This document shows, in pieces, positions 38,191 to 45,580 of a DNA stretch of 64,000 bases. A program made the position numbers and the translations under genes. The stretch's first letter is position 1, and each line of letters begins with the position of its first letter. The stretch comes from PFJX01 sp040757575 (GTDB taxonomy: Bacteria; Pseudomonadota; Gammaproteobacteria; Burkholderiales; Thiobacillaceae): positions 134,969 through 198,968 of the forward strand of contig JBFLXA010000005.1 of NCBI GenBank assembly GCA_040757575.1, given 5' to 3'. The notes under the pieces were generated by a model. That model was not told where the DNA came from, did not search any database, and saw only the letters and a program-made list of their open reading frames with translations.

Positions 38191-38256
38191 ATGACTGTAG
38201 GCTTGCCCAAAATTTAATCAGGCACCAGAATGATCGACCCCCAGAGGAGAATACAC

Positions 38257-38754
38257 ATGAACACCTTGTCCCACGCCCTTGCTGCCAGACTTACCGTACT
38301 GGCTCTGTCCCTGATGACGCCCTTGGCAGCCCAGGCCCATGAAGGCTATGACAAGGCTTTGCAGGCCTACAGTTGCGTGGATTATGAAAAGGCCCTTTCC
38401 CTGTTCAAGACCTATGCCAAGGAAGGCCACGGCCTGTCCCAGTACATGATGGGCATCATGACCGAGCAGGGTCAGGGTACGGCGGCGGATGTCCAGGCAG
38501 CCTTCGACTATTACATGACGGCGGCGAAGCAGGGCATTCCAGACGCCTACTTTGCCCTGGCGGACATGTATGCCAAGGGCTCGGCAGTGGCGAAGGATCC
38601 GGTGCAGGCCTATGCCTGGTTCGAGCTGGCCAAGCAGGGGGGACACAAGCTTGCGGGTGACATGCTTGCAAGCCTGTCCCAGCAACTGAATCCGGACCAG
38701 ATTGCCCAGGCCAGGAAGATGGGCCAGGAGTGGCTGGCCAAGCTGACACCCTGA
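38257..38754 (+). CDS. Sel1-repeat exported protein
   Basis: ATG 38257 has AGAGGAGA six bases ahead. A signal peptide (about 27 residues) precedes a short helical protein with Sel1/TPR-type repeats: GLSQYMMGIMTEQGQGTAADVQAAFDYY, AYFALADMYAKGSAVAKDPVQAYAW (about residues 55-130). The 165-residue product is probably periplasmic and binds another protein. The partner is unknown. Confidence 0.75.
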   Translation: MNTLSHALAARLTVLALSLMTPLAAQAHEGYDKALQAYSCVDYEKALSLFKTYAKEGHGLSQYMMGIMTEQGQGTAADVQAAFDYYMTAAKQGIPDAYFALADMYAKGSAVAKDPVQAYAWFELAKQGGHKLAGDMLASLSQQLNPDQIAQARKMGQEWLAKLTP

Positions 38755-38783
38755 TGGCGGGTTTACCTGCCTGTTCTGCACCG

Positions 38784-38813
38784 TTGACAAAGCTTTGATT
38801 GCCCGTTGAGAAT
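38784..38813 (+). promoter_or_regulatory. Candidate sigma-70 promoter of the leader region
   Basis: A perfect TTGACA (38784-38789) is followed 18 bases later by GAGAAT (38808-38813, four of six matches). The expected start, near 38820, falls on the leader ATG itself, so the leader ORF might be leaderless. Confidence 0.45.
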
Positions 38814-38819
38814 CGTCCC

Positions 38820-38933
38820 ATGAATCTGACTGCCCAGACTCCTTCCATTAAAGCCCGCTGCCATGCCCTGCGCGTATGGCGCATGGCCCGTGGGTCCGTG
38901 GCAGAGGTGTGGGACTGGCAAATGATCGACTGA
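38820..38933 (+). CDS. Candidate leader peptide (37 aa, three Trp)
   Basis: ATG 38820 opens 37 codons that end 20 bases before a strong terminator. Trp codons lie at 38877, 38910 and 38916, the last two almost adjacent (VWDW). No ribosome site is visible, and translation might be leaderless. Leader peptides of this size with clustered codons for one amino acid are usual before biosynthetic genes, but the reading frame could also be chance. Confidence 0.35.
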   Translation: MNLTAQTPSIKARCHALRVWRMARGSVAEVWDWQMID

Positions 38934-38967
38934 CCGATCCAGCTTTTCCCGACAAGGCCGCGGACCC
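38892..38967 (+). promoter_or_regulatory. Antiterminator-type pairing with the terminator arm
   Basis: GGGTCCGTGG (38892-38901) can pair with CCGCGGACCC (38958-38967) over ten bases, with one G-T wobble. The right partner overlaps the left arm of the terminator at 38954-38965, so the two stems exclude each other. This is the pattern of transcription attenuation. Confidence 0.5.
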
Positions 38968-38992
38968 GCAAAGTCCGCGGCCTTTTTGTTTT
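38954..38992 (+). terminator. Strong intrinsic terminator before the EamA gene
   Basis: AAGGCCGCGGAC (38954-38965) and GTCCGCGGCCTT (38973-38984) are exact inverted copies with a 7-base loop and a T-rich tail. It stands between the Sel1 gene and the EamA gene, 38 bases before the start of a small ORF with a good ribosome site. Confidence 0.85.
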
Positions 38993-39020
38993 CATCGTCC
39001 GTTGTTTGCAGGAGTTCGCC

Positions 39021-39119
39021 ATGAAGTACGCCATCGCCCATGTGATGCACCGAGGACTTTGTCTGTTCTGGTCCGCTGTCCGCGCCCCGTGCCTGTCTTC
39101 GAGTCCCCCATCCGCCTGA
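39021..39119 (+). CDS. Small ORF (32 aa) with strong ribosome site
   Basis: ATG 39021 has AGGAG six bases upstream. It encodes 32 residues (MKYAIAHVMHRGLCLFW...), without a recognised family, and ends 24 bases before the EamA start. It lies after the terminator. It could be a small protein or a translational coupling ORF. Confidence 0.35.
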   Translation: MKYAIAHVMHRGLCLFWSAVRAPCLSSSPPSA

Positions 39120-39143
39120 GCGGCGGCATCTTCAGGAGCCATC

Positions 39144-40034
39144 ATGTCCGTCCCCCTTGCCTATCTCACCGTGATCGCCATCTGGGCCACCACGCCCCTT
39201 GCCATTAAATGGAGCGCCCTGGGTACCGGTTTTGCCTTCGCCGTCCTGGCCCGTATGGCCATTGGTGTGGTGCTGGCCGTCCTCATCCTGGCCCTGTGGC
39301 GCGTGGAGCTGCCCATGCACGGCAAGGCGCGCCGGACCTATCTGGCGGGGGGCCTGGGCCTGTTTGGCGCCATGATCCTCACCTACTGGGGGGCCCAGTT
39401 CATCACCTCGGGGCTGGTGTCGGTGCTGTTCGGCCTGGCGCCCCTGGTGACCAGTCTGCTGGCCGCCCTCTGGCTGGGGGAGCGGGCCCTGGCACCCGCC
39501 AAGCTGGCCGGCATGCTGCTGGGCCTGGCAGGGCTTGGCCTGGTGTTCCTTGCCGAACAGGGGGTGGGTGGGGCCCATGCCCTGGCGGGCATGGCGGCGT
39601 TGCTGCTGGCGGTGTTCATCTATTCCGCCAGTCTGGTGTGGATCAAGCGCATCGGCGACGACAGCCCGCCCCTGGCCATCACCGCCGGCACCCTGGCGGT
39701 ATCGCTGCCCCTCTTTCTGCTGGTCTGGCTATGGGTGGATGGCAACGTGCCGGCCCAGGTGCCACTGGTGGCAGGCGGGGCCATCGTCTACCTGGGGGTG
39801 TTCGGCTCGGTGCTGGGGTTCTCCCTGTATTACTACATCGTGCGCCATGTGGACACGGGCCGAGTGGCCCTCATCACCCTCATCACGCCGGTGCTGGCCC
39901 TGCTGCTGGGCATTCTGCTGAACGGCGAAACGGTGCCCCTGCGGGTCTGGCTGGGGGCGGGGCTGATCGTGCTGGGCCTGTCTATTTACCAAGGGTCTGC
40001 CCTGGCGGGGATGTTGGCCCCGGGACGGAAATAA
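39144..40034 (+). CDS. EamA/DMT-family transporter
   Basis: ATG 39144 follows a CAGGAG site. The 296-residue protein has ten predicted membrane helices in two EamA halves, with the usual WG-QF-- and LGERA-AP segments and a second set near the end. The family exports metabolites, often amino acids or cofactors. Chorismate mutase-like gene follows 21 bases downstream, and the leader has Trp codons, so an aromatic compound is a fair guess. Specificity is not proven. Confidence 0.85.
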   Translation: MSVPLAYLTVIAIWATTPLAIKWSALGTGFAFAVLARMAIGVVLAVLILALWRVELPMHGKARRTYLAGGLGLFGAMILTYWGAQFITSGLVSVLFGLAPLVTSLLAALWLGERALAPAKLAGMLLGLAGLGLVFLAEQGVGGAHALAGMAALLLAVFIYSASLVWIKRIGDDSPPLAITAGTLAVSLPLFLLVWLWVDGNVPAQVPLVAGGAIVYLGVFGSVLGFSLYYYIVRHVDTGRVALITLITPVLALLLGILLNGETVPLRVWLGAGLIVLGLSIYQGSALAGMLAPGRK

Positions 40035-40055
40035 CTGAATACCAAGGAGGTAACC

Positions 40056-40358
40056 ATGAAAGCTTGCAACAACCTGGCAGAGGTCCGGGTGGAAATCGAT
40101 CGCCTGGACCGCCAGATCGTCAGCCTTCTGGCGCAACGGGGCGGTTATGTGAAACAGGCCGCCCGCTTCAAGACCACCCCGGGGGACGTGCGCGCGCCCA
40201 AGCGGGTGGAGCAGGTGATCATCAAGGTGACAGACCTGGCCGATGAACTGGGGGCCAGCCCCATCATCGTCGAAAGGGTCTATCGCGCCATGATTGCCGG
40301 CTTCATCGACGCGGAGCTGGCGGAACTGGCAGAAACGGCGGCCCGGGACGGCCCGTGA
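40056..40358 (+). CDS. AroQ-type chorismate mutase
   Basis: AAGGAGG precedes ATG 40056 at good spacing. The 100-residue, all-helical protein has the monofunctional AroQ layout: RVEIDRLDRQIVSLLAQR, then APKRVEQVI and the last helix with FIDAELAEL. It converts chorismate to prephenate or, in the PchB subgroup, isochorismate to salicylate. No other siderophore gene is present. The pairing with EamA is consistent with shedding or making an aromatic metabolite. Confidence 0.8.
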   Translation: MKACNNLAEVRVEIDRLDRQIVSLLAQRGGYVKQAARFKTTPGDVRAPKRVEQVIIKVTDLADELGASPIIVERVYRAMIAGFIDAELAELAETAARDGP

Positions 40359-40380
40359 AGGCACGTGGGCGGAGCCGGGC

Positions 40381-40848
40381 TCAGTTGGCGATGGGCAGGG
40401 CCGTCTTGTCCACCACCCGCCGCAGCACGAAGCTGGAATGCACCCCGGTGACCCCGGGGATGCGGGTGATGCGGTTGAGCAGCAGGTCCTGGTAGGCGTC
40501 CATGTCCCGCACCACCACCTTGAGCTGGTAGTCGGCGCTCTGGCCGGTGATGAGCAGGCATTCCAGGATTTCCGGAATGTCTTTCACGGCTTTTTCCAGG
40601 CCTTCGAAACGTTCCGGGGTGTGCTGGTCCATGGAGATGTGGATCAGGGCCATGAGACTCAGCCCCAGGGCCTTGGCATCCACCAGGGCCCGGTAGCCGG
40701 AGATCAGGCCGGATTCTTCCAAAGCCCGCACCCGGCGCAGGCAGGGGGAGGGGGAAAGGCCGATGCGGTCCGCCAGTTCCTGATTGGTGAGGCGGCCGTT
40801 TTCCTGCAACAGGCGCAGGATCTGCCGGTCGTGGCGGTCGAGTTCCAT
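40381..40848 (-). CDS. Lrp/AsnC-family regulator
   Basis: The 155-residue protein has an N-terminal helix-turn-helix (LDRHDRQILRLLQENGRLTNQELADRIGLSPSPCLRRVRALEESG, residues 1-46) and a C-terminal RAM effector domain. The ATG 40848 faces leuA, and the gap carries a 22-bp palindrome. Lrp/AsnC proteins sense amino acids such as leucine, so control of leuA and itself is likely. Confidence 0.92.
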   Translation of the reverse strand: MELDRHDRQILRLLQENGRLTNQELADRIGLSPSPCLRRVRALEESGLISGYRALVDAKALGLSLMALIHISMDQHTPERFEGLEKAVKDIPEILECLLITGQSADYQLKVVVRDMDAYQDLLLNRITRIPGVTGVHSSFVLRRVVDKTALPIAN

Positions 40849-40885
40849 GGTGTTGTTCCGTTTTTCGTTACATAGGCATATTTAA

Positions 40886-40907
40886 CCAACAATATAGATA
40901 TTGTTGG
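40886..40907. promoter_or_regulatory. Palindromic operator between lrp and leuA
   Basis: CCAACAATAT (40886-40895) and ATATTGTTGG (40898-40907) are exact inverted copies around AG. The site lies 38 bases before the Lrp start and about 106 before the leuA start. AT-rich, symmetric and between divergent genes, it suits a Lrp-family dimer. Confidence 0.7.
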
Positions 40908-41013
40908 CAGTTATTGCCTTGAATGAGTGTTTCACTGCCAATTCCGCAATCATTCACCCGCCCGGCCTGGCTAAGATTTGCCCATCGCAATCGCCCCTCG
41001 CCGGAGGCCCGAA

Positions 41014-42711
41014 ATGATCCAGGAACCCGCCCGCAAATACCGTCCCTTTCCCGCCGTGGCCCTTGCCGACCGGCAGTGGCCCAGCCGGGTCATCACGGCG
41101 CCACCCATCTGGATGAGCACCGATCTGCGGGACGGCAACCAGGCCCTGTTCGAGCCTATGAACGGCGAACGCAAGTTGCAGATGTTCCGCACCCTTTGCG
41201 ACATCGGCTTCAAGGAGATCGAGGTGGCTTTTCCCTCCGCCTCCCAGACGGATTTCGACTTCGTGCGCAGCCTGATCGAAGGGGGCCACATTCCCGACGA
41301 CGTGACCATTGAAGTGCTCACCCAGGCCCGGGAGCACCTCATCCGCCGCACCATGGACGCCTTGCGGGGCGCCCGCCGGGCCATCGTCCACGTCTACAAC
41401 GCCACGGCCCCCACCTTCCGGGACGTGGTGTTCGGCATGAGCCGTGACCAGGTGATCGACATGGCGGTGCAGTCGGTACGCCTGATCCGGGTACTGGCCG
41501 ACCAGCAGCCGGAAACCGAATGGGTGCTGGAATATAGCCCCGAGGCCTTCACCGCCACGGAACTGGATTTCGCCAAGGCCATCTGCGATGCCGTCACCGC
41601 CGAATGGAGCGCCACGCCTGATAACAAGGTGATCCTCAACCTGCCCGCCACGGTGGAGGTGGCCACCCCCAATGTCTACGCCGACCAGATCGAGTGGATG
41701 CACCGCCATCTCGACCGCCGGGACAGCGTCATCTTGAGCGTGCACCCCCACAACGACCGGGGCACGGCGGTGGCGGCAGCAGAGCTTGCCATCCTGGCCG
41801 GGGCCGACCGGGTGGAAGGCTGCCTGTTCGGCAACGGCGAGCGCACCGGCAATGTGGACATCGTCACCCTGGCCCTGAACCTCTACACCCAGGGCATCCA
41901 CCCGGGGCTGGATTTTTCCGACATCAACGCCATCGCCCGCACCGCCGAGCACTGCACCTGCCTGCCCATCCACCCGCGCCATCCCTATGTTGGGGATCTG
42001 GTCTTCACCGCCTTCTCCGGCTCCCACCAGGACGCCATCAAGAAGGGTTTCGCCGCCCAGGAGCCGGATGCAGTCTGGAACGTGCCCTACCTGCCCATCG
42101 ACCCGGCCGACCTGGGCCGCAGCTACGGCTCGGTGATCCGGGTGAACAGCCAGTCCGGCAAGGGGGGCGTGGCCTATTTGTTGGAGACCGCCTACGGCAT
42201 CGTCATGCCCCGCCGCATGCAGATCGCCTTCTCCGCCGAGGTACAGCGCCATACCGACCGTCACGGCGGCGAGATGAGCGCGGCGGACATCTGGGCCCTG
42301 TTCTCCAGCACCTACCTGGAAGCCGCCGGTCCGGTGCGCTACGTGGAACACCATCTGTTCGAGCACAACGGCGCCCAGGGCATCCGCCTCGGCGTGGAAG
42401 CCAACGGGGTCACCCATCTGCTTACCGGCGAAGGCAACGGCCCCATCGACGCCGCCGCCCATGCCTTGCGCAGCATCGGCATCGACATGCAGGTCCGGGC
42501 TTTCGAAGAGCGTTCCATGGGCAGCAGCGCCGACGGCGGCAACGCCCGGGCCTGTGCCTTTGTCGAAGTGGTGCAAGCCGGTGCCTACCCGGGGGCACGG
42601 CAGGAATGCTTCGGCGTGGGCATCGATGACAATATCGTCACCGCCTCGGTGAAGGCCCTGGTGGGGGCGGCGGCAAGGCTTGGGCGAGTGGCACTGGAAC
42701 GGGTCGCCTGA
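41014..42711 (+). CDS. leuA: 2-isopropylmalate synthase (long, type 2)
   Basis: ATG 41014 has CGGAGG seven bases ahead; the longer in-frame start lacks it. The 565-residue protein is the long LeuA form: APPIWMSTDLRDGNQAL near the start, SVHPHNDRGTAVAA with catalytic His, GERTGN, and a C-terminal regulatory domain. It condenses acetyl-CoA with 2-oxoisovalerate, first committed step of leucine synthesis, and is inhibited by leucine. The divergent Lrp regulator is a likely controller. Confidence 0.93.
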   Translation: MIQEPARKYRPFPAVALADRQWPSRVITAPPIWMSTDLRDGNQALFEPMNGERKLQMFRTLCDIGFKEIEVAFPSASQTDFDFVRSLIEGGHIPDDVTIEVLTQAREHLIRRTMDALRGARRAIVHVYNATAPTFRDVVFGMSRDQVIDMAVQSVRLIRVLADQQPETEWVLEYSPEAFTATELDFAKAICDAVTAEWSATPDNKVILNLPATVEVATPNVYADQIEWMHRHLDRRDSVILSVHPHNDRGTAVAAAELAILAGADRVEGCLFGNGERTGNVDIVTLALNLYTQGIHPGLDFSDINAIARTAEHCTCLPIHPRHPYVGDLVFTAFSGSHQDAIKKGFAAQEPDAVWNVPYLPIDPADLGRSYGSVIRVNSQSGKGGVAYLLETAYGIVMPRRMQIAFSAEVQRHTDRHGGEMSAADIWALFSSTYLEAAGPVRYVEHHLFEHNGAQGIRLGVEANGVTHLLTGEGNGPIDAAAHALRSIGIDMQVRAFEERSMGSSADGGNARACAFVEVVQAGAYPGARQECFGVGIDDNIVTASVKALVGAAARLGRVALERVA

Positions 42712-42717
42712 GGCTGG

Positions 42718-43497
42718 CTACCTCGGGCGCTGGTATCGCGCCAGCCGTTTCCAGCGGGGGTCCTGATAACTCCCCGGGGGGCTGCCCAGGTTCTTCCACC
42801 AGTCCTGGCGGTTGAACATGTCGCTGGCCACGTATTCCGGGTGCAGTTGGGCCAGGGGGTAGGCCCAGCGGCGGATGCGCTGCTTGTCGGTGGCCTCCAG
42901 CAGAAAGCTGCGTCCTTTGTCGTTCACCACCACCCAGGCGTGGCCTTCGCCCCGGGCCTTGCCCAGCACCACCCGGGCGTCCAGGCCCAGGCCGATGAGC
43001 CAGTCCGCCAGGGCCAGGGCGTGGTCTTCGCAGTCGCCCCGCTCGTTGTGCAGGGCTTCGTAGGAGTTCTGCCAGCGTTCTTCGAAGCGGTACTGGTCCA
43101 GGTCGGTCTGGTAGGCCTTGCGGGTGGCCAGGGTGTACAGGGGCACCCAGGGGGCGACGGTGGCGTCGGGCACGTAGCCCACCAGATAGCCGTTCACGAA
43201 ATGCAGGTTCCCCTTCAGGTCTGGCGCCAGGGGCGTCAGGTGGGTCTGGCCGATGCGCACGTAGAGGGTGCCGTTGCGCTGGTCCGGGGGCATCCGGGCT
43301 ACCTCGCTCACCAGCTCGTCCTCGTAGACGAAGCCGCCTTCGGCCAGGGTGATGCCGGACCGGCCGGCGGGCGTCGCCGGGGGTGGTGCCGTCAGCACTG
43401 CCGCGGGGGCCGGGGCCTCATCCTCTGCGCCAAAGAACTGGATCAGGAACAGGGCCAGGAGCAGCAGCAGGGCGAGGGGGAAATCGACCTTCAGCAA
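42718..43497 (-). CDS. Transglutaminase-like cysteine protease with N-terminal helix
   Basis: The frame opens with TTG at 43497. A single transmembrane helix (residues 6-22) precedes a BTLCP-type domain with the catalytic triad Cys156 (GDCEDHA), His186 (GHAWVVV) and Asp204 (LEATDK). Proteins of this type are often periplasmic proteases that act on a surface adhesin next to c-di-GMP effector genes (LapG type), but no such adhesin or effector is nearby. It follows the DUF350 gene by a few bases. Confidence 0.8.
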   Translation of the reverse strand: MLKVDFPLALLLLLALFLIQFFGAEDEAPAPAAVLTAPPPATPAGRSGITLAEGGFVYEDELVSEVARMPPDQRNGTLYVRIGQTHLTPLAPDLKGNLHFVNGYLVGYVPDATVAPWVPLYTLATRKAYQTDLDQYRFEERWQNSYEALHNERGDCEDHALALADWLIGLGLDARVVLGKARGEGHAWVVVNDKGRSFLLEATDKQRIRRWAYPLAQLHPEYVASDMFNRQDWWKNLGSPPGSYQDPRWKRLARYQRPR

Positions 43498-43504
43498 GGC
43501 CGTG

Positions 43505-43735
43505 TCAGCCCCGCAGGCCGAAGGCCAGCACCAGGCCCACGAACAGCAGGATGGCGGAGGCGAACAGGGCCACGGCCATGTTGCCCTTCTGGAGCTCCTG
43601 CTCGATGTCCAGGTGGCGCATCAGATGCCGGTCGATGAACTTCAGCCCCAGCACGCCGACGATCAGCGCCACCAGGGCATGGAGCAGGTTGAGTCCCAGG
43701 TTGAAGAAGGTGGCTTGCAGGAAGGCGTTGTCCAT
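43505..43735 (-). CDS. DUF350 small membrane protein
   Basis: The 76-residue protein has two membrane helices (about 12-33 and 54-74) separated by FIDRHLMRHLDIEQELQKGN, the usual DUF350 connection. Function is unknown; in other bacteria DUF350 proteins occur with polyamine or stress genes. It lies between the LytTR regulator and the transglutaminase-like gene on one strand. Confidence 0.75.
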   Translation of the reverse strand: MDNAFLQATFFNLGLNLLHALVALIVGVLGLKFIDRHLMRHLDIEQELQKGNMAVALFASAILLFVGLVLAFGLRG

Positions 43736-43810
43736 GATGGTCGGCGGGTGGCTAAAAGCCGCCAGGGTAGCGGGGCGGGGTCTTTCTGCCTACCGGGAAT
43801 CGGCGCTGCC

Positions 43811-44572
43811 TCACATCTGCCGGAACAGATGGGCATAGGTGCGGCTGACGGGGAGCTTCTCCGGGCGGTGCTTCAGGCTCAGGGTGACCTTGCCCAGCAG
43901 GTCCTGGTGGGCGCCGGCGATGTGGGCCACGTTTACCACCGTGCCCCGGTGCACCTGCCAGAAGGCCTGGGGGTCCAGTTGGGCCAGCAGGTCCTTCAGG
44001 GAGGTGCGCAGCAGCAGTTCCGCGTCCCGGGTGATGACGGTGGTGTACTTGTCGGCGGACTGGAAGTAACACACCTCCTCCACCGCCACCAGGCGCACGG
44101 TCTGGCCTTCCCGGGCCTTGACCTGGACCTTGAGCCAACGCAGGGGCTCGGGTTTCGTCGCGCCGGCCAGCAGGCCTTGCAGCCGGGCCAGCAGTGCGTC
44201 CGGCGGCGTGGGGGCCTGCTGTTGCTGTTTTTGCAGGCGTTCCACGCAGCGGGCCAGGCGTTCCTCGGAGACGGGTTTGAGCAGATAGTCCGCTGCCGCC
44301 TGGTCGAAGGCCTGCACGGCATGTTCGTCGTAGGCAGTGACAAAGACCACCCGGCAGCCCGCCGGGGCGGCGGCGGCCACCTCCAGACCCGAAGGCCCCG
44401 GCATGCGGATGTCCAGAAAGGCGATGTCCGGCCGCAGGTGCTCCAGGGCAGCCCGGGCCGCCTCGCCGTCGTGGACCAGGGCGATGATCTCCAGCTCCGG
44501 CCAGAGGCGCCCCAGACGCCGCTTCAGGTCTTCCGCCAGATGGGGTTCGTCTTCGGCAATCAGGGCCTTCAT
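43811..44572 (-). CDS. LytTR-family response regulator
   Basis: The 253-residue protein has a receiver domain with Asp54 in IAFLDIRMPG and a C-terminal LytTR DNA-binding domain (VKAREGQTVRLVAVEEVCYFQSADKYTTV... , about 150-245). It overlaps the sensor gene by four bases. Regulators of this type (AlgR/LytR) bind direct repeats upstream of their targets and often govern surface or virulence genes. The upstream genes encode an outer-membrane protein and ABC exporter, possible targets. Confidence 0.9.
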   Translation of the reverse strand: MKALIAEDEPHLAEDLKRRLGRLWPELEIIALVHDGEAARAALEHLRPDIAFLDIRMPGPSGLEVAAAAPAGCRVVFVTAYDEHAVQAFDQAAADYLLKPVSEERLARCVERLQKQQQQAPTPPDALLARLQGLLAGATKPEPLRWLKVQVKAREGQTVRLVAVEEVCYFQSADKYTTVITRDAELLLRTSLKDLLAQLDPQAFWQVHRGTVVNVAHIAGAHQDLLGKVTLSLKHRPEKLPVSRTYAHLFRQM

Positions 44573-45558
44573 CGGGGGATCTCCAGCAGGGCGGTGGCGC
44601 CGCCGTCGGGGTTGCCGGCCAGGCTGAAACGGCCCCCATCGCCATAGAGGGCAGCCAGACGGGCCGTCACGTTGGCCAGGCCGGTACCGGGGGAGGGGGT
44701 TTCGTGCAGGCCGGCGCCGTCATCCACCACCTGGATGCGCAGCCGCTGGCCGTCAACCTGAGCCTGGATGTGGACCCGGCCGCCCCCCAGCTTGGGTTCG
44801 ATGCCGTGGTGGATGGCGTTTTCCACCAGGGGTTGCAGCAGCATGGGCGGAAAGGGGGTGTGCCGGGCGGCCCCGTCGGCGTCGATGCGCCAGTCCAGAC
44901 GGGTGCCGAAGCGGATGGCCAGGATCTGGAGGTAATGTTCCAGCAGGTCCAGTTCGTCCCCCAGGGTGGTGGTTTCGCTGCGGGTCCGGGCCAGGGCCCC
45001 CCGCAGCCAGTCGTTCAGCCGGTCAAGCAGGCGCCGGGCCTGGGCCGGGTCCGTGTCGATGAGGCTGCCTACGTTGGCCAGGGTGTTGAACAGGAAGTGG
45101 GGCTCAATCTGGGCCTGCAAGAGTTTCAGGCGGGCCTCCGCCGCCCGCCGCTCGGTCTCGCTTTGCTGAAGCTGGCGCTGCTTCACCTCGGCGTCCAGGC
45201 GCTGCACCCGTTCGCTGAGGTAATAGGTAATGCCGCCGATGCCGCCGAAGAAAAAGCCGATCAGCACCACCGTCCAGGCCCGGGGGTCATCCCAGCCCCC
45301 CAGCCCGGTGAGCCAGGCCCCCAGGGTCACCCCAAGCAACACGCTGGCGGGAAACACCAGGGCCAGCAGGGGCCAGCGGCGCCAGTCCCGCACCCGCAGC
45401 ATCACGGCGGTGTTGGCGGCGCAGATGGCCAGGCCGATGCATTGGGAATACACCCAGTTGATCCAGAACCCATAGCCAAAGCCCACCAGGGTCAACAGGC
45501 CGGCAATGGCCGTGTTGAAGGCCAGGGTGGCAAGCAGGGAGATCAGCCAGAGGCGCAT
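44569..45558 (-). CDS. LytS-like sensor histidine kinase
   Basis: The start is set at ATG 45558; a TTG lies further upstream. Four hydrophobic segments are seen in the first ~140 residues. The kinase core has LQAQIEPHFLFNTLANVGSLID (phospho-His) and MLLQPLVENAIHHGI with a GTGLANV region, the LytS (His kinase_5) type. It would phosphorylate the LytTR regulator next to it. The signal is unknown. Confidence 0.88.
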   Translation of the reverse strand: MRLWLISLLATLAFNTAIAGLLTLVGFGYGFWINWVYSQCIGLAICAANTAVMLRVRDWRRWPLLALVFPASVLLGVTLGAWLTGLGGWDDPRAWTVVLIGFFFGGIGGITYYLSERVQRLDAEVKQRQLQQSETERRAAEARLKLLQAQIEPHFLFNTLANVGSLIDTDPAQARRLLDRLNDWLRGALARTRSETTTLGDELDLLEHYLQILAIRFGTRLDWRIDADGAARHTPFPPMLLQPLVENAIHHGIEPKLGGGRVHIQAQVDGQRLRIQVVDDGAGLHETPSPGTGLANVTARLAALYGDGGRFSLAGNPDGGATALLEIPR

Positions 45559-45580
45559 GGCGGGATTATCCGGAGCGGGG

